Positions 18,259 to 27,908 are shown, numbered from the stretch's first letter. The stretch is 64,000 nt of DNA from Saccharopolyspora spinosa NRRL 18395 (GCF_000194155.1 NZ_GL877878.1:2964554-3028553); one strand, 5' to 3'. Notes: generated by a model not told the origin, from the sequence alone. Numbers and translations are program-made.

Positions 18259-19281
18259 GTGTCGGCCCCGACCGACCCGGCGATCCTCCGGGAACGCCTC
18301 GACGGCCTCGCCGACCTGCTCCGCAACGCGGAACCGAGCCCATCCGGGCTGGGCGGTCCCCTCTCGACGAGTCCGCTCCCGGTAGCCGCGCTGCAAGACC
18401 ACCTGGGCAACGCGACAAGTTGGCTCGGCCGGGTTTGGGCCGCGTTCGCGCGCGACGGCACGGCGGTGCGGCGGTGGCTGGTGAGCGAGCCGCTGGGCTC
18501 GCCCATCCCGCCACAGGAGCCGACGGCCCTGCCCCTGCGGAAGCAGTTCCGCCTCTCGCTGGCGACGGCGGCGCTCGGTGCCAGCATCGCCGCGGCCGCC
18601 TACACGTTGACGGCGCCGCTCGCGGATCCCTTCTTCGGCCTGATCCCGCCGGGCATCTTCAGCAGGCTCCCGCCGTTCGCCGAGAACACGGTGCCCGCGC
18701 CGGATGGTGAGGCGCCCCTGCTCAACACCAACCCGCCCCACGACGTGGTGGTTCCCGGGCTGCCGCTCGTGGCGCGGTCTCCGAGGCCGCCCCAACCACC
18801 CCCTCCGCCGCCGAGCGCGGCCGCCGCCTCAGCCCCGCTGGAGACGGGGGCTAGCAACGGGACGGCGGGTTCGCCGGCCGTCAGCACCAGGCCACACGAC
18901 TCGACCGGGTCTGACGCGGCGCCCATCCGGGCCCCGGAACCGGCCGGGCAGCAGAGCGGCGTTGCTCCGGCGAAGCCGGCCGTGCCGCCACCTGCCTCAC
19001 CACCCGCCCCGCCACCTGGCCAGCCACCTGGCCAGCCACCGGAGATCTCTGACGGACCGACGAAGGTACCGACCGCTCCGCCGCAGACCACGACGACCCA
19101 CGAGCCACCACAAAACACGGCACCCGACCCGCCGACGCGAACCACGACCCACCAACCACCACACCCACCAACCACCACAAAACACGGCACCCAACCCGCC
19201 GACGCGAATCACGACGACTCACGAACCGACGCAAACGCCGGAACCGACGCCGACCACGACGGCGACGGGACCTACCACTGA
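18259..19281 (+). CDS. Membrane-anchored Pro/Thr-rich protein, 3' end apparently frameshifted
   Basis: This 340-residue protein starts at GTG 18259, just after the previous stop. It has a cytoplasmic helical N-terminus, one membrane helix (LATAALGASIAAAAYTL, about residues 100-118), then a long Pro/Ala/Thr-rich extracellular segment of low complexity. Near the end, a copy of the segment EPPQNTAPDPPTRTTT appears a second time only in the next reading frame (as PPQNTAPNPPTRITTT), and that frame then runs on to a stop at 19346-19348. The natural product is therefore probably about 360 residues long and ends with a Thr/Pro tail; the frame is lost in the CCACCAA repeats near 19150-19180. Wall-spanning or anchoring role is inference. 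Confidence 0.65.
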   Translation: MSAPTDPAILRERLDGLADLLRNAEPSPSGLGGPLSTSPLPVAALQDHLGNATSWLGRVWAAFARDGTAVRRWLVSEPLGSPIPPQEPTALPLRKQFRLSLATAALGASIAAAAYTLTAPLADPFFGLIPPGIFSRLPPFAENTVPAPDGEAPLLNTNPPHDVVVPGLPLVARSPRPPQPPPPPPSAAAASAPLETGASNGTAGSPAVSTRPHDSTGSDAAPIRAPEPAGQQSGVAPAKPAVPPPASPPAPPPGQPPGQPPEISDGPTKVPTAPPQTTTTHEPPQNTAPDPPTRTTTHQPPHPPTTTKHGTQPADANHDDSRTDANAGTDADHDGDGTYH

Positions 19282-19362
19282 TCCCACGACGAATCACAAC
19301 CCCAGTACGGCCGCGCCGGCCTACACCACGGATCGCGGCACGTCCTGAAGGCATCCGGTGCC

Positions 19363-19428
19363 CCAATTTCCATTGAAATCAGAGGTCCAATTTCCATTGA
19401 AATCAGAGGTCCAATTTCCATTGAAATT
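19363..19428. repeat. 24-bp tandem repeat, 2.75 copies, with internal inverted repeat
   Basis: CCAATTTCCATTGAAATCAG plus AGGT is repeated perfectly at 19363-19386 and 19387-19410, with a third copy to 19428 ending in GAAATTG. Each unit holds ATTTC-CATT-GAAAT; the third extends this to the 7-bp stem CAATTTC/GAAATTG. It lies 14 bp beyond the alternative stop of the Pro-rich gene and could act as a terminator cluster or protein-binding array. Confidence 0.85.
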
Positions 19429-19539
19429 GCGGGATGGACCTGGCGACGGACTGCACAGCTGCCCGCAGATGTGGCCGGTGTACCGCAGACCGTCACGTTC
19501 CTCGACTGACGACGATCAGCCCAGCAGCAACGGGACAGA

Positions 19540-19727
19540 TCAGCGGTGGTACCGACCGGACTTCTCGGCCGCGATGAAAGTCGTCCACTGCCCAGCTGGC
19601 ACGATCAGGACACCACCGGCCCGATCCTTTGTGTCCCGCACCCCGGTGCGCTCACCCCGACAGCCACCTCGACGCAGTTGCCGTTACGAATCCAATTCTT
19701 GTCGAACAGCATCGGCCTCGGCATCAT
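19540..19727 (-). pseudogene. DUF397-domain gene, frameshifted
   Basis: On the minus strand the first half reads MLFDKNWIRNGNCVEVAVG, and the second half, in another frame, reads GVRDTKDRAGGVLIVPAGQW...FIAAEKSG before a stop at 19540. Together they form a complete DUF397 domain (xxNGNCVEVA, GVxVRDSKDxxGP, W..F). DUF397 genes usually sit next to an XRE regulator. The frame break lies near 19650. Confidence 0.8.
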
Positions 19728-19789
19728 TGAGTTCCTCGAAGACCGTGAGTGCTTGTTCCCAGTGAGTTCCGGCCTGCTCGTGGTCACCG

Positions 19790-20373
19790 GCAGAGCAGCT
19801 CTGCTTCGTCCCAGCGCCAAGCAGCTTGAGGTGCCAGGCAGCAGCGGCCGGACCTGCTCGGCTGTGCGGGCATTGTCAAGCAGGATGAGCATCTGCTTCC
19901 CGTGCACCAGAATGCGGAACAGCCCCGCACGAGCGTCCAATTCCTGAGGCATTCGCTCTGTTTGGACCCCCAAGGCGATCAAGAAACTGACCAAGGCATC
20001 GGCGGCTTCTAACGGCTCGGCAATCGGGTCGAAGCGCCGTAGGTTCACGTAGAGGTCGCCGTCCGGGAACCGGTCCCTCACGCGGTGCGCCCTGTGCACG
20101 GCCAACGTCGACTTACCTACTCCCGCGACCCCATCAACCGTCGAGATCAGTACGGACCTGTCACTGTCGGCTGTCGCGTAGCGTCGTGAGCGCGTCTTGC
20201 TCCACCGCCCGATTTACGAAGTGGCGAGCAGCGACCGGCAATTGTCGCGGGACCAGTTTTTCCTCGTGCGCATGGTGGAAGTGCACGTCGCCGTGAATCC
20301 GACCGGTTTGCGCGCTGTGTCCAGCAATCTGGGCTGCCGACTCGTTGTGCACTCCATCACGCACGTTCACCAA
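19790..20373 (-). pseudogene. NB-ARC ATPase regulator (AfsR-like), broken and truncated
   Basis: Reading from 20373 on the minus strand gives a start (MVNVRDGVHNES), IHGDVHFHHAHEEKLVPRQLP and HFVNRAVEQDALTTL. This frame stops, and a shifted frame continues with VDGVAGVGKSTLAVHRAHR (Walker A), FPDGDLYVNLRRFDP, MLILLDNARTAEQVRPLLPG and then decays near 19790. The order is the conserved N-terminus of NB-ARC/TPR transcriptional or signalling ATPases of actinomycetes. The sensor region and the TPR half are missing. Confidence 0.8.
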
Positions 20374-20560
20374 TCCCCCAAAACTAACGCCGCGCCGGGG
20401 CTGGTCGGACTGCAGCGGATCGCCCCGGAGATCGCCTGGATACGCGAGAGCACCTGCATGGCGTGCTGACAGGTCCTCGCATCCCGCCAGTAGCGCTCAA
20501 CCACATCCGGATTCGGCAGCGACGGAAACCACCATGTTCTGGCTCTAGGTCGCGACGCGC

Positions 20561-20740
20561 GTGCTGATCAACGTCATCATCTTCGGCATGGTGTTCTCGG
20601 GCTTACCCAAAGCGCGGCACAGCGGCAGTCGCGAAGGCGATTACACAGTCTGGCACCTGATCGCCGAGATCGAGGCGGAACGTCAAGCGGCGCAAGAGGA
20701 ATCCGGCATCAGACGACATCGCCTGCGCGAGCCGACCTGA
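20561..20740 (+). CDS. Possible 59-residue hypothetical protein
   Basis: A frame from GTG 20561 to TGA 20740 encodes a hydrophobic start (VLINVIIFGMVFSGLP) followed by a helical charged tail (VWHLIAEIEAERQAAQEES). There is no convincing ribosome site, and it sits among relic genes, so it may be the surviving end of a larger gene. No family is recognised. Confidence 0.35.
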   Translation: MLINVIIFGMVFSGLPKARHSGSREGDYTVWHLIAEIEAERQAAQEESGIRRHRLREPT

Positions 20741-21205
20741 CGCCCGACCCTAAACCGGATCGCTTCTCTGAACAACGTCTGGCACCCGACCCCGCTCCGT
20801 GGGTGCCAGACCGCCCAGGTGGGCCGGGCAGTCCCCTCCCCCTGCCCGTTCCACCTCCCTATCCCCTGACCAACAGCTCACCGGGGCATACGTGGCGCGA
20901 TCACTTGCGCCACCTTCAGCGCCTCACCGCACTCGTCCAAGCCCTGATTCCGGAACTCGCTGACGTCAACAAGGATCACACCGCCGCCCACGTCGAACAT
21001 CGCGGAGCAAATCCGCGCGGCCGTGCCACTCTCGCTGGTGGCACTCGCCGCCGCACGCCCATCGATCTGCAGGCGGTCGAACTTTGACCGCAGCTTGCCT
21101 TCGGACACCTGTTTTGTCAGCTGGTCTTTTTTGGCCAGGTTGCAAACGGCTCTACCGGCCCGGCGGTACGGTAATGAACTCAGGCAGAACAAGGAGTTCA
21201 TTGCG
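20741..21205. other. Relic-rich stretch without an assignable gene
   Basis: Plus-strand frames at 20803-21087 give a Pro-rich start then HTWRDHLRHLQRLTALVQALIPELAD, which looks protein-like, but the frame ends without a recognised domain. A minus-strand frame overlaps it fully. I cannot choose between them. Confidence 0.4.
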
Positions 21206-21496
21206 ATGGTCACACGTCATCCGGAAGTTCCCGACGACGCGGATCGCGATCACAGCCTACTGATCACCGAAGCACAACAGCGCGAATTGCTGGCGTTCCT
21301 TACTACGACCGAGTTCGAGTTGCGGGAGGTGACGCTGCAGGTGTTGTCCGAAACCCCAATCGGCCGAGATGTCGCGGAACAACACCTCGCCGAACTAACC
21401 GAGCTCACCAGGCAGGCATGCGACGTCATAGCCAATGCTGTCACCGTCGAGGAACGGATCGCCCACCTCGACTTTGCCGCTGGAGACCTCGGCTGA
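21206..21496 (+). CDS. Small hypothetical helical protein, 96 residues
   Basis: ATG 21206 has AAGGAG 9 nt upstream. The product is an acidic, helical cytoplasmic protein (ITEAQQRELLAFLTTTEFEL, SETPIGRDVAEQHLAELTELTRQACDVI) without membrane segments or cysteine pairs. It ends 6 bp from the end of the convergent gene at 21503. Family not recognised. Confidence 0.65.
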   Translation: MVTRHPEVPDDADRDHSLLITEAQQRELLAFLTTTEFELREVTLQVLSETPIGRDVAEQHLAELTELTRQACDVIANAVTVEERIAHLDFAAGDLG

Positions 21497-21502
21497 GGAC
21501 GA

Positions 21503-22144
21503 TCAGACCAGCAGCGGCAGCAGGGCGTGGCGGCGGCGGACCACCGCGCCGTAGCGGGAGTCGAGTCGCAGCCAAGCGTCGGTTGCGCTGACCCGGACGA
21601 TCTCCGACTCCGCTGGCTTGGGCACCAGGAAACCCATGCCGGACAACACAAACAGGCAGCGCAGCGGAACCTTCACCTCGAAACCGGAACCGCTGACCGT
21701 GAAGACCTCCTGGTCCAGCAGGGACGCCGGCGGTGTCCCCTTTGGACCGACGTTGTCCTTGGCCACGTCGATGCCCCGCTCCGCGACCTCGCCGACGAGC
21801 TTCGCCGGCAGGTCGTCCACCCGGTGCCAGCCCTCGACCGGCGGCAGTTCGGAGCGCCACATCAGATCCCGCGGCGGTCCGGGGTCCATCACCGGGGCGC
21901 CCGCCACCGTCAACGTGGCCAGCAGCTCGTTCCCGGACACCGTCACGTCCGACGGCTCGACCTCGCCCTCGACCGACCTGGTGGACAGCGCGTCGAAGGG
22001 CGTCGCCGCCCACACGTCGACGCGGCCTGCGCCAGGCCTGTTGCGCAAGCGCACCAGCGCCTGGCCGTCCAGCCGCACCGCGCGGGCCACGAACGCTCCG
22101 AGGTCCTCCCGCTCGACCGAGTCGGGCATCCGCAGCTCAGGCAC
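21503..22144 (-). CDS. Conserved actinobacterial hypothetical protein (Rv2474c-like)
   Basis: This is a 213-residue soluble protein, beta-rich: RMPDSVEREDLGAFVARAVRLD, VDVWAATPFDALSTRSV, LPPVEGWHRVDDLP, VSGSGFEVKVPLRCLFVLSGMGFL, then RVSATDAWLRLDSRYGAVVRRR. The position between a hotdog thioesterase and the end of the gdh block matches Rv2474c from memory. It overlaps the thioesterase gene by 8 bp (start 22144 inside that gene's end), so they are co-translated. Molecular role is unknown. Confidence 0.8.
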   Translation of the reverse strand: MPELRMPDSVEREDLGAFVARAVRLDGQALVRLRNRPGAGRVDVWAATPFDALSTRSVEGEVEPSDVTVSGNELLATLTVAGAPVMDPGPPRDLMWRSELPPVEGWHRVDDLPAKLVGEVAERGIDVAKDNVGPKGTPPASLLDQEVFTVSGSGFEVKVPLRCLFVLSGMGFLVPKPAESEIVRVSATDAWLRLDSRYGAVVRRRHALLPLLV

Positions 22145-22568
22145 GGCCCAACTCCGACTTCGCTGGTTCGAGCTGCCACTCCGCGAGGAAGTCGCGCTCC
22201 TCCGAGGTCAGCCGCCGCGGCCGCCCCGCCCGCAGGTCGTAGGGCACCATCAGGGTTTCCGCGGTGGCCACCGCCTCCTGCGCGTAGGCCGTGTAGTCGA
22301 CGATGAACGACGCGGCCTTCAGCTCCCGCACCGACATCCGCACCTGCAGTGACCTCGCCTGGTACAGCAGCGGACTGTGGTAATCGACCACGACCCGGGC
22401 GACCACCATGCCCTCCGCCATCCCGAGCAGGCCCTGCCGTTCCGCCTCGGAGAACAGCAGCTCGGCCCGCGCCTCCTCCAGCAGCGTGATCGTCCTGGCA
22501 TGGTTGACGTGCCCGAACGCGTCCATGTCGGACCAGCGCAGGGACACCTCGGCTACGAACGCGCCCAC
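22137..22568 (-). CDS. Acyl-CoA thioesterase, hotdog fold (Rv2475c-like)
   Basis: This 143-residue 4-hydroxybenzoyl-CoA-type thioesterase hydrolyses acyl-CoA. The catalytic-type motif is LRWSDMDAFGHVNHARTITLLEEAR at residues 10-34, with the Asp and the GHVNN/H box, followed by VVVDYHSPLLYQARSL and SFIVDYTAYAQ strands. Start chosen at GTG 22568 with AAGGAAG about 8 nt upstream; it lies just downstream of gdh on the same strand (65 bp), forming gdh-thioesterase-hypothetical. Confidence 0.88.
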   Translation of the reverse strand: MGAFVAEVSLRWSDMDAFGHVNHARTITLLEEARAELLFSEAERQGLLGMAEGMVVARVVVDYHSPLLYQARSLQVRMSVRELKAASFIVDYTAYAQEAVATAETLMVPYDLRAGRPRRLTSEERDFLAEWQLEPAKSELGRA

Positions 22569-22632
22569 TGGCGAGCTTCCTTTCTGCCGTTCGGGTGGCT
22601 TGCGGCCAGCACGATCGCAAGCCACCCGACGT

Positions 22633-25600
22633 TCACCAGACCATGCTGCGCAGCTGGCGGGCCGCCACCGACAGCGTGGCCAGATCCAGCCGACCGGAGT
22701 TCTTGATCTGCTCCATCGACGAGTTGGCCCGCGCCAGTCGCGACTCGTTGGTCGACTCCCAACGAGCGATCTTCTCCTCCGGACTGTCCTCCGGATCGCT
22801 GGTCCGCAGGACGTCGATGGTGATCGCACGCAGCGACGCGTAGAAATCATCCCGCAACGCCAACCGGGCCAGCGAGTGCCACCGGTTCCCGCGCTCCAGC
22901 TCGTTGACCGCCAGCAGCATCCGCTCGACGTCGAGGTGCTCCGCGAGCGAGTAGTACAGGTCCGCGCTCTCCCCCGGGCTGCGCTCCGCCGCGACCCCCG
23001 CGTCGCGTTCCGCGAGCTCGGCGATCTCCCGGATGTCCAGCAGCGCGAACGAATCCAGCAGCACGCCGACGCGTTCCGCCAGGTCCTCCGGGACGCCAGC
23101 CGCCACCCAGCCGTCGACCATCTCGGTGGTGCCTTCAGCCGCCCGGCCGCGAAGAAGTCCGCGGACCGAGTCGGACAGCTCCGCCACCACCGGCTGGAAC
23201 CGGCTGATCTCGGCGCCGATCGCCAGCGGCTGCGGCCGGTTCGTCAGCATCCAGCGCGCCGCCCGATCCAGCAGTCGGCGGCTTTCCAGCACCAGCTCGT
23301 CGGCCACCGAACTCGGCATCGAACGACCCAGCGCGTCGATCTGCGCCCACAGCTCGCGCAGCCCGAAGACGTTGGTGACCACCGCGAACGCCCGCACCGC
23401 GTCGGTCGTCGAAGCGCTGATCTCCTCCGACAGGCGGTAGGCGTAGGAGATGCCCGCGCCGTCGACCATCTCATTCACCAGCAGCGTCGTGATGATCTCC
23501 CGGCGCAGCGGGTGTGCCGCGATCGCGTTGCCGTAGTGCTCCCGCAGCGGCTTCGGGAAGTACTCCGGGAGCCGACTGCTGAACACCTCGGCGTCCGGCA
23601 GGCCGCTGGCCAGCACATCGCGCTTCAGCGACAGCTTGACGTGTGCCATCAGCGTCGCCAGCTCCGGTGAGCTCAGTCCCTCCTCGGCCTTCTCTCGGTC
23701 GCGGAACTCCTTCGGGGTGGGCAACGCCTCCAGCTTGCGGTCCAGCCCCGTGCTCTTCTCCAGGGCGGTCACCTGGCGGGCGTGCACCGACACCATCGGG
23801 GCGGCGTGCGCCCGCGAGATGCCCAGCACCGCGTTCTGCGAGTGGTTGTCGGCCAGCACCAGCTCGCCGACCTCGTCCGTCATGTCCGCGAGCAACTCGT
23901 TGCGCTGCTCACCGGTCAGCTTCCCGTCGGTCACCAGGTGGTCGAGCAGGATCTTGATGTTGACCTCGTGGTCGGAGCAGTCCACACCGGCGGAGTTGTC
24001 CAGCGCATCGGTGTTGACCTTGCCGCCGGCGCGGGCGAAGTCGATGCGCCCGAGCTGCGTCAGCCCGAGGTTGCCGCCCTCGCCGACGACCTTCACCCGC
24101 AGGTCGGCTCCGTTGACCCGGACCGCGTCGTTGGCCTTGTCGCCGACCTCGGCGTGCGTTTCGGTCGCGGCCTTGACGTAGGTGCCGATGCCGCCGTTCC
24201 ACAGCAGGTCGGTCGGGGCCAGCAGGATCCTCTTGATCAGCTCGGCCGGGGCCAGCTGGCGCACCGACTCGTCGATGCCCAGCGCCTGCCGGATCTGCGG
24301 GTTCAGCGGGATCGACTTCAGCGACCGCGACCACACACCACCACCGGCGCTGATCTTGGTGCGGTCGTAGTCGTCCCAGGTCGACCGCGGCAGCTCGAAC
24401 AGCCTGCGGCGCTCGGCGAAGGACACCGCCGTGTCCGGGGCTGGGTCGATGAACACGTGCATGTGGTTGAACGCGGCCACCAGCTTGATGTGCTCGGACA
24501 GCAGCATCCCGTTGCCGAAGACGTCCCCGGCCATGTCGCCGATGCCGACCACGGTGAAATCCTCGGACTGGGTGTCCACGTCGAGCTCGTGGAAGTGCCG
24601 CTTGACGCTCTCCCACGCGCCCCTCGCGGTGATGCCCATCGCCTTGTGGTCGTAACCCACCGAGCCGCCGGAGGCGAACGCGTCGCCCAGCCAGAACCCG
24701 TAGGACTTGGCGACGTCGTTGGCGATGTCGGAGAACTTCGCGGTGCCCTTGTCGGCCGCCACCACCAGGTAGGTGTCGTCGCCGTCGTGGCGCGCCACGT
24801 CCCGCGGCGGGGCCACCTCGCCGCCGACCAGGTTGTCGGTCAGGTCCAGCAGCCCGGAGATGAACATCCGGTAGCAGGCGATGCCCTCGTCGAGGGTGGC
24901 CTTGCGGTCAACCGCCGGGTCGCCGGTGGGCGTCGGCGGCCGCTTCACCACGAAGCCGCCCTTCGCGCCGACCGGCACGATCACCGCGTTCTTCACCGCC
25001 TGCGCCTTGACCAGGCCCAGGATCTCGGTGCGGAAGTCCTCCCGCCGGTCCGACCAGCGCAGACCGCCGCGGGCCACCGAACCGAACCGCAGGTGCACGC
25101 CCTCGACCCACGGCGAGTACACGAAGATCTCGAACTGCGGGCGCGGCTCCGGCAGCCCCGGGATCTCCCTGGGCTCCAGCTTCAACGCCAGGTAGGAGCG
25201 CTCGCGCTGCTCGTCCCTGGCGAAGTAGTTGGTCCGCAGCGTGGCGCGGATCAGGCTCAGGTAGCTGCGCAGGATCCGGTCCGCGTCGAGGCTGGTGACC
25301 TCGTCGATCAGCCTGGCGACATCGTCGGTCAGGTCCGCCTCGCGGGACGCCCTGTCGTCCGCGCCCAGCGCCGGGTCGAAGCGCGTCTCGAACAGCCTGA
25401 CCAGCGTCGTCGTGGTGGTGCGGTGCGCCAGGATCGCGTCCTCGATGTAGTCCTGGCTGTAGGCGACGCCGACCTGCCGCAGGTACTTGGCGTAGGCGCG
25501 CAGCACCGAGGCCTGCCGCCAGTTCAGCCCGGCGCGCAGCACCAGCGCGTTGAACCGGTCTACCTCGGCGTCACCGAGCCAGGCGGCCCGGAAGGCGTCC

Positions 25601-27606
25601 TCGAAGCGCTCCCGCAGGGTGTCCAGCAGGCCCCCGCTGGTCGCGCTGTCCAGCAAGCTCGGGTCCAGCCGCAGCCCGAAGTCGTAGATCCAGTACTGCT
25701 GGTCGGTGTCGCCGACGATCACCTCGTACGGTCGCTCGTCAACGACCTCGACGCCCATGCTCTGCAGCACCGGCAGCACCCGAGACAGGGTGACCCGGCC
25801 GCCGACGTAGAGCTTGAAGCGGCGCTGGCCCGCGCTGGCGTCCCGCGGCGCGTAGAACGACATCTTCAGGTCGCGGGAACCCGACAGCGATTCCAGCCGC
25901 CGCAGGTCCGCCAGGCCCTCGGCTGCGGTGAAGTCCTCCTTGTAGGACTCCGGGAAGCTCGACGCGCAGCTCTGACCGATCTGGCTGATCGCTTCCGACA
26001 GGCTGCGCGTCGCGTGGTGCCCGTCGCGGCCGGCGCCGGACTGCTCGGCGTCGACCTCCTCGATCATCTGGTCGTCCCACGTGTGGATGGCCTCGTCGAG
26101 TCGCCGCTGGATGCGCGCCAGGTCCGGTTCGACCTGGTGCTCCGGGTCGGTGTGCACCACGAAGTGCACCCGCGCCAGGGTGGATTCGCCGACCCTCGTG
26201 CTGTACTCCAGGCCGGTGCCGTGGAGCTCCTCCAGCAGCACCTCCTGCATCGCCAGCCGGGAACTGGTCGTGTAGCGGTCCCGCGGCAGGTACACCAGGC
26301 AGGAGTAGAAGCGGCCGTACGGGTCGCGGCGCAGGAACGGCTTGAGCTTGCGCCGCTCGGCCAGCGCCAGCACGCCGGTGATGGTTTCCTGCAGCGTGTC
26401 CGGGTCGGTGGAGAACAGCTCGGTGCGCGGGTAGTTCTGGATCTCCTCCAGCATCCGCTGGCCCGAGTAGGACTCCATCGGGAACCCGGCGCGGTGGATG
26501 ATCTCCCGCACCCGGCGCTCGATGAACGGGATGTCGAGCACGTCTTCGTGCAGCGCGGCGGTGTTGAACAGCCCGAGGAACCGGTGTTCCCCGTTGACCT
26601 GCCCGGACTCGTCGAAAGTCTTGACACCGACGTAAAACGGGTGCACCGGACGGTGCACTGTGGACGGTGCGCTGGCCTGCGTGAGCACCAGCAGGTCCTT
26701 GGACAGCGCGCTGGCCAGGACGTCCGGCCCGGCGGTCAGGCTGCGCGCGGCGACGCTGTCGCTGCGCAGCACGCCCAGCCCGGAGGCCAGCACGGCCTGC
26801 AGCGCGGGTCCGGAACCGTTGACCAGCTCGTAGTGCCGGTAGCCGAGGAACGTGAAGTGGCCGTCGGCCAACCAGCGCAGCAGCTCGGCTCCGTTGTGGA
26901 CCTCCTCGCCCGGCAGCAGCAGCGGGGTCCGCTCCAGCTCGTCGGACAGCGCCTTGGCGGTGGCGTGCATCCGCTCGGTGTCCTCGGCGACCTCGCGCAC
27001 GTCGTTGAGCACGTCGGTCAGGCCGTGCTGGAGGACGCTCAGCCGCTCTTCGTCGACGACCCGGTCGACCTCGACGAACATCCAGCTCTCGGCGATCGCG
27101 TCGGCCGGCGGTTCCGCCGGGTCCGCACCGGGCAGCACTTCCTGCAGCTCGCCGGCCACGTCGCGGCGGACCACGAAGATGGGGTGGATGATGCGCTGCA
27201 CCTCGGCGCCATCGCGGCCGAGCTCGGCGATGACCGAATCCACCAGGTAGGGCATGTCGTCGGTGACGATCTGCACGACCGTCGCCTGGCTCTGCCAGCC
27301 GTCATCGTCGCGGTCCGGATTGGAGATCTGCACCAGCGGGCGTCCGGCGACACGCGCCGAGGCCAGCCGGTAGTGCGACCGCAGTGCTCCGACGAGGTCG
27401 GTGGGTTCGTCGTCGACGAGCTCTTCGGCGGGCACGTGCCGGTAGTAGGCGTGCAACAGCTCGGCGAGTTCAGGGGCGAACTCGACCGCTCTGTCCAGGA
27501 GGCGGCGCTTGGCCAGTTCGGGGTTCTCGGAGCGCTCGCCGGCCGCGTCATCCCCATCGGCTCGCGAGCGTTCTCCGGTCTTCAACTGTCCGGGGTTCGA
27601 GGTCAT
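22633..27606 (-). CDS. gdh: Large NAD-specific glutamate dehydrogenase (180-kDa class)
   Basis: This very large protein of about 1657 residues converts glutamate to 2-oxoglutarate and ammonium with NAD. The N-terminal half has ACT/PAS-like regulatory segments (YLVDSVIAEL, FTFLGYRHYEL, RMLEEIQNYPRTELF). The catalytic part near 830-1200 has SPWVEGVHLRFGSVARGGLRWSDRREDFRTEILGL (positions about 840-875), VPVGAKGGFVVK with the catalytic Lys region, and GIGDMAGDVFGNGML and FIDPAPD in the Rossmann portion. Length and order match the Streptomyces clavuligerus and M. tuberculosis (Rv2476c) enzymes. Start at ATG 27606 (MTSNPGQLKT), preceded by TGGAG. Confidence 0.95.
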   Translation of the reverse strand: MTSNPGQLKTGERSRADGDDAAGERSENPELAKRRLLDRAVEFAPELAELLHAYYRHVPAEELVDDEPTDLVGALRSHYRLASARVAGRPLVQISNPDRDDDGWQSQATVVQIVTDDMPYLVDSVIAELGRDGAEVQRIIHPIFVVRRDVAGELQEVLPGADPAEPPADAIAESWMFVEVDRVVDEERLSVLQHGLTDVLNDVREVAEDTERMHATAKALSDELERTPLLLPGEEVHNGAELLRWLADGHFTFLGYRHYELVNGSGPALQAVLASGLGVLRSDSVAARSLTAGPDVLASALSKDLLVLTQASAPSTVHRPVHPFYVGVKTFDESGQVNGEHRFLGLFNTAALHEDVLDIPFIERRVREIIHRAGFPMESYSGQRMLEEIQNYPRTELFSTDPDTLQETITGVLALAERRKLKPFLRRDPYGRFYSCLVYLPRDRYTTSSRLAMQEVLLEELHGTGLEYSTRVGESTLARVHFVVHTDPEHQVEPDLARIQRRLDEAIHTWDDQMIEEVDAEQSGAGRDGHHATRSLSEAISQIGQSCASSFPESYKEDFTAAEGLADLRRLESLSGSRDLKMSFYAPRDASAGQRRFKLYVGGRVTLSRVLPVLQSMGVEVVDERPYEVIVGDTDQQYWIYDFGLRLDPSLLDSATSGGLLDTLRERFEDAFRAAWLGDAEVDRFNALVLRAGLNWRQASVLRAYAKYLRQVGVAYSQDYIEDAILAHRTTTTTLVRLFETRFDPALGADDRASREADLTDDVARLIDEVTSLDADRILRSYLSLIRATLRTNYFARDEQRERSYLALKLEPREIPGLPEPRPQFEIFVYSPWVEGVHLRFGSVARGGLRWSDRREDFRTEILGLVKAQAVKNAVIVPVGAKGGFVVKRPPTPTGDPAVDRKATLDEGIACYRMFISGLLDLTDNLVGGEVAPPRDVARHDGDDTYLVVAADKGTAKFSDIANDVAKSYGFWLGDAFASGGSVGYDHKAMGITARGAWESVKRHFHELDVDTQSEDFTVVGIGDMAGDVFGNGMLLSEHIKLVAAFNHMHVFIDPAPDTAVSFAERRRLFELPRSTWDDYDRTKISAGGGVWSRSLKSIPLNPQIRQALGIDESVRQLAPAELIKRILLAPTDLLWNGGIGTYVKAATETHAEVGDKANDAVRVNGADLRVKVVGEGGNLGLTQLGRIDFARAGGKVNTDALDNSAGVDCSDHEVNIKILLDHLVTDGKLTGEQRNELLADMTDEVGELVLADNHSQNAVLGISRAHAAPMVSVHARQVTALEKSTGLDRKLEALPTPKEFRDREKAEEGLSSPELATLMAHVKLSLKRDVLASGLPDAEVFSSRLPEYFPKPLREHYGNAIAAHPLRREIITTLLVNEMVDGAGISYAYRLSEEISASTTDAVRAFAVVTNVFGLRELWAQIDALGRSMPSSVADELVLESRRLLDRAARWMLTNRPQPLAIGAEISRFQPVVAELSDSVRGLLRGRAAEGTTEMVDGWVAAGVPEDLAERVGVLLDSFALLDIREIAELAERDAGVAAERSPGESADLYYSLAEHLDVERMLLAVNELERGNRWHSLARLALRDDFYASLRAITIDVLRTSDPEDSPEEKIARWESTNESRLARANSSMEQIKNSGRLDLATLSVAARQLRSMVW

Positions 27607-27908
27607 CTTCAGGCAGCTCCACGCTTGACGGCACCTCATTGTGCCAACAGGTTCCACCTTAAGACTGCCAGTTCCGCCAAGAGGCGGAGGGCGGCAACGC
27701 AGTCGAACACGTTAAAAGCGGCACAAAGATCGATGTCTTGGACGTTTCAGAAGAACGATCTTGAATCCCTTCGCGCCGAACCCCGCCAAGAACCGCCCCG
27801 GAAAGACTGTGGGGTCACCTGCACCGCGCGGCCGCTTCGCACCGCGCCGCCGGAGATCGCGACTTGCGCATTGGACGAACTGGCCGCGCGATTTCGGCAA
27901 AAAGGCTT
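27607..27908. other. Intergenic region upstream of gdh, no gene seen
   Basis: These 302 bp separate gdh from the upstream minus-strand gene. They should contain the gdh promoter. No reading frame with a ribosome site and no strong hairpin was seen. Confidence 0.5.
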
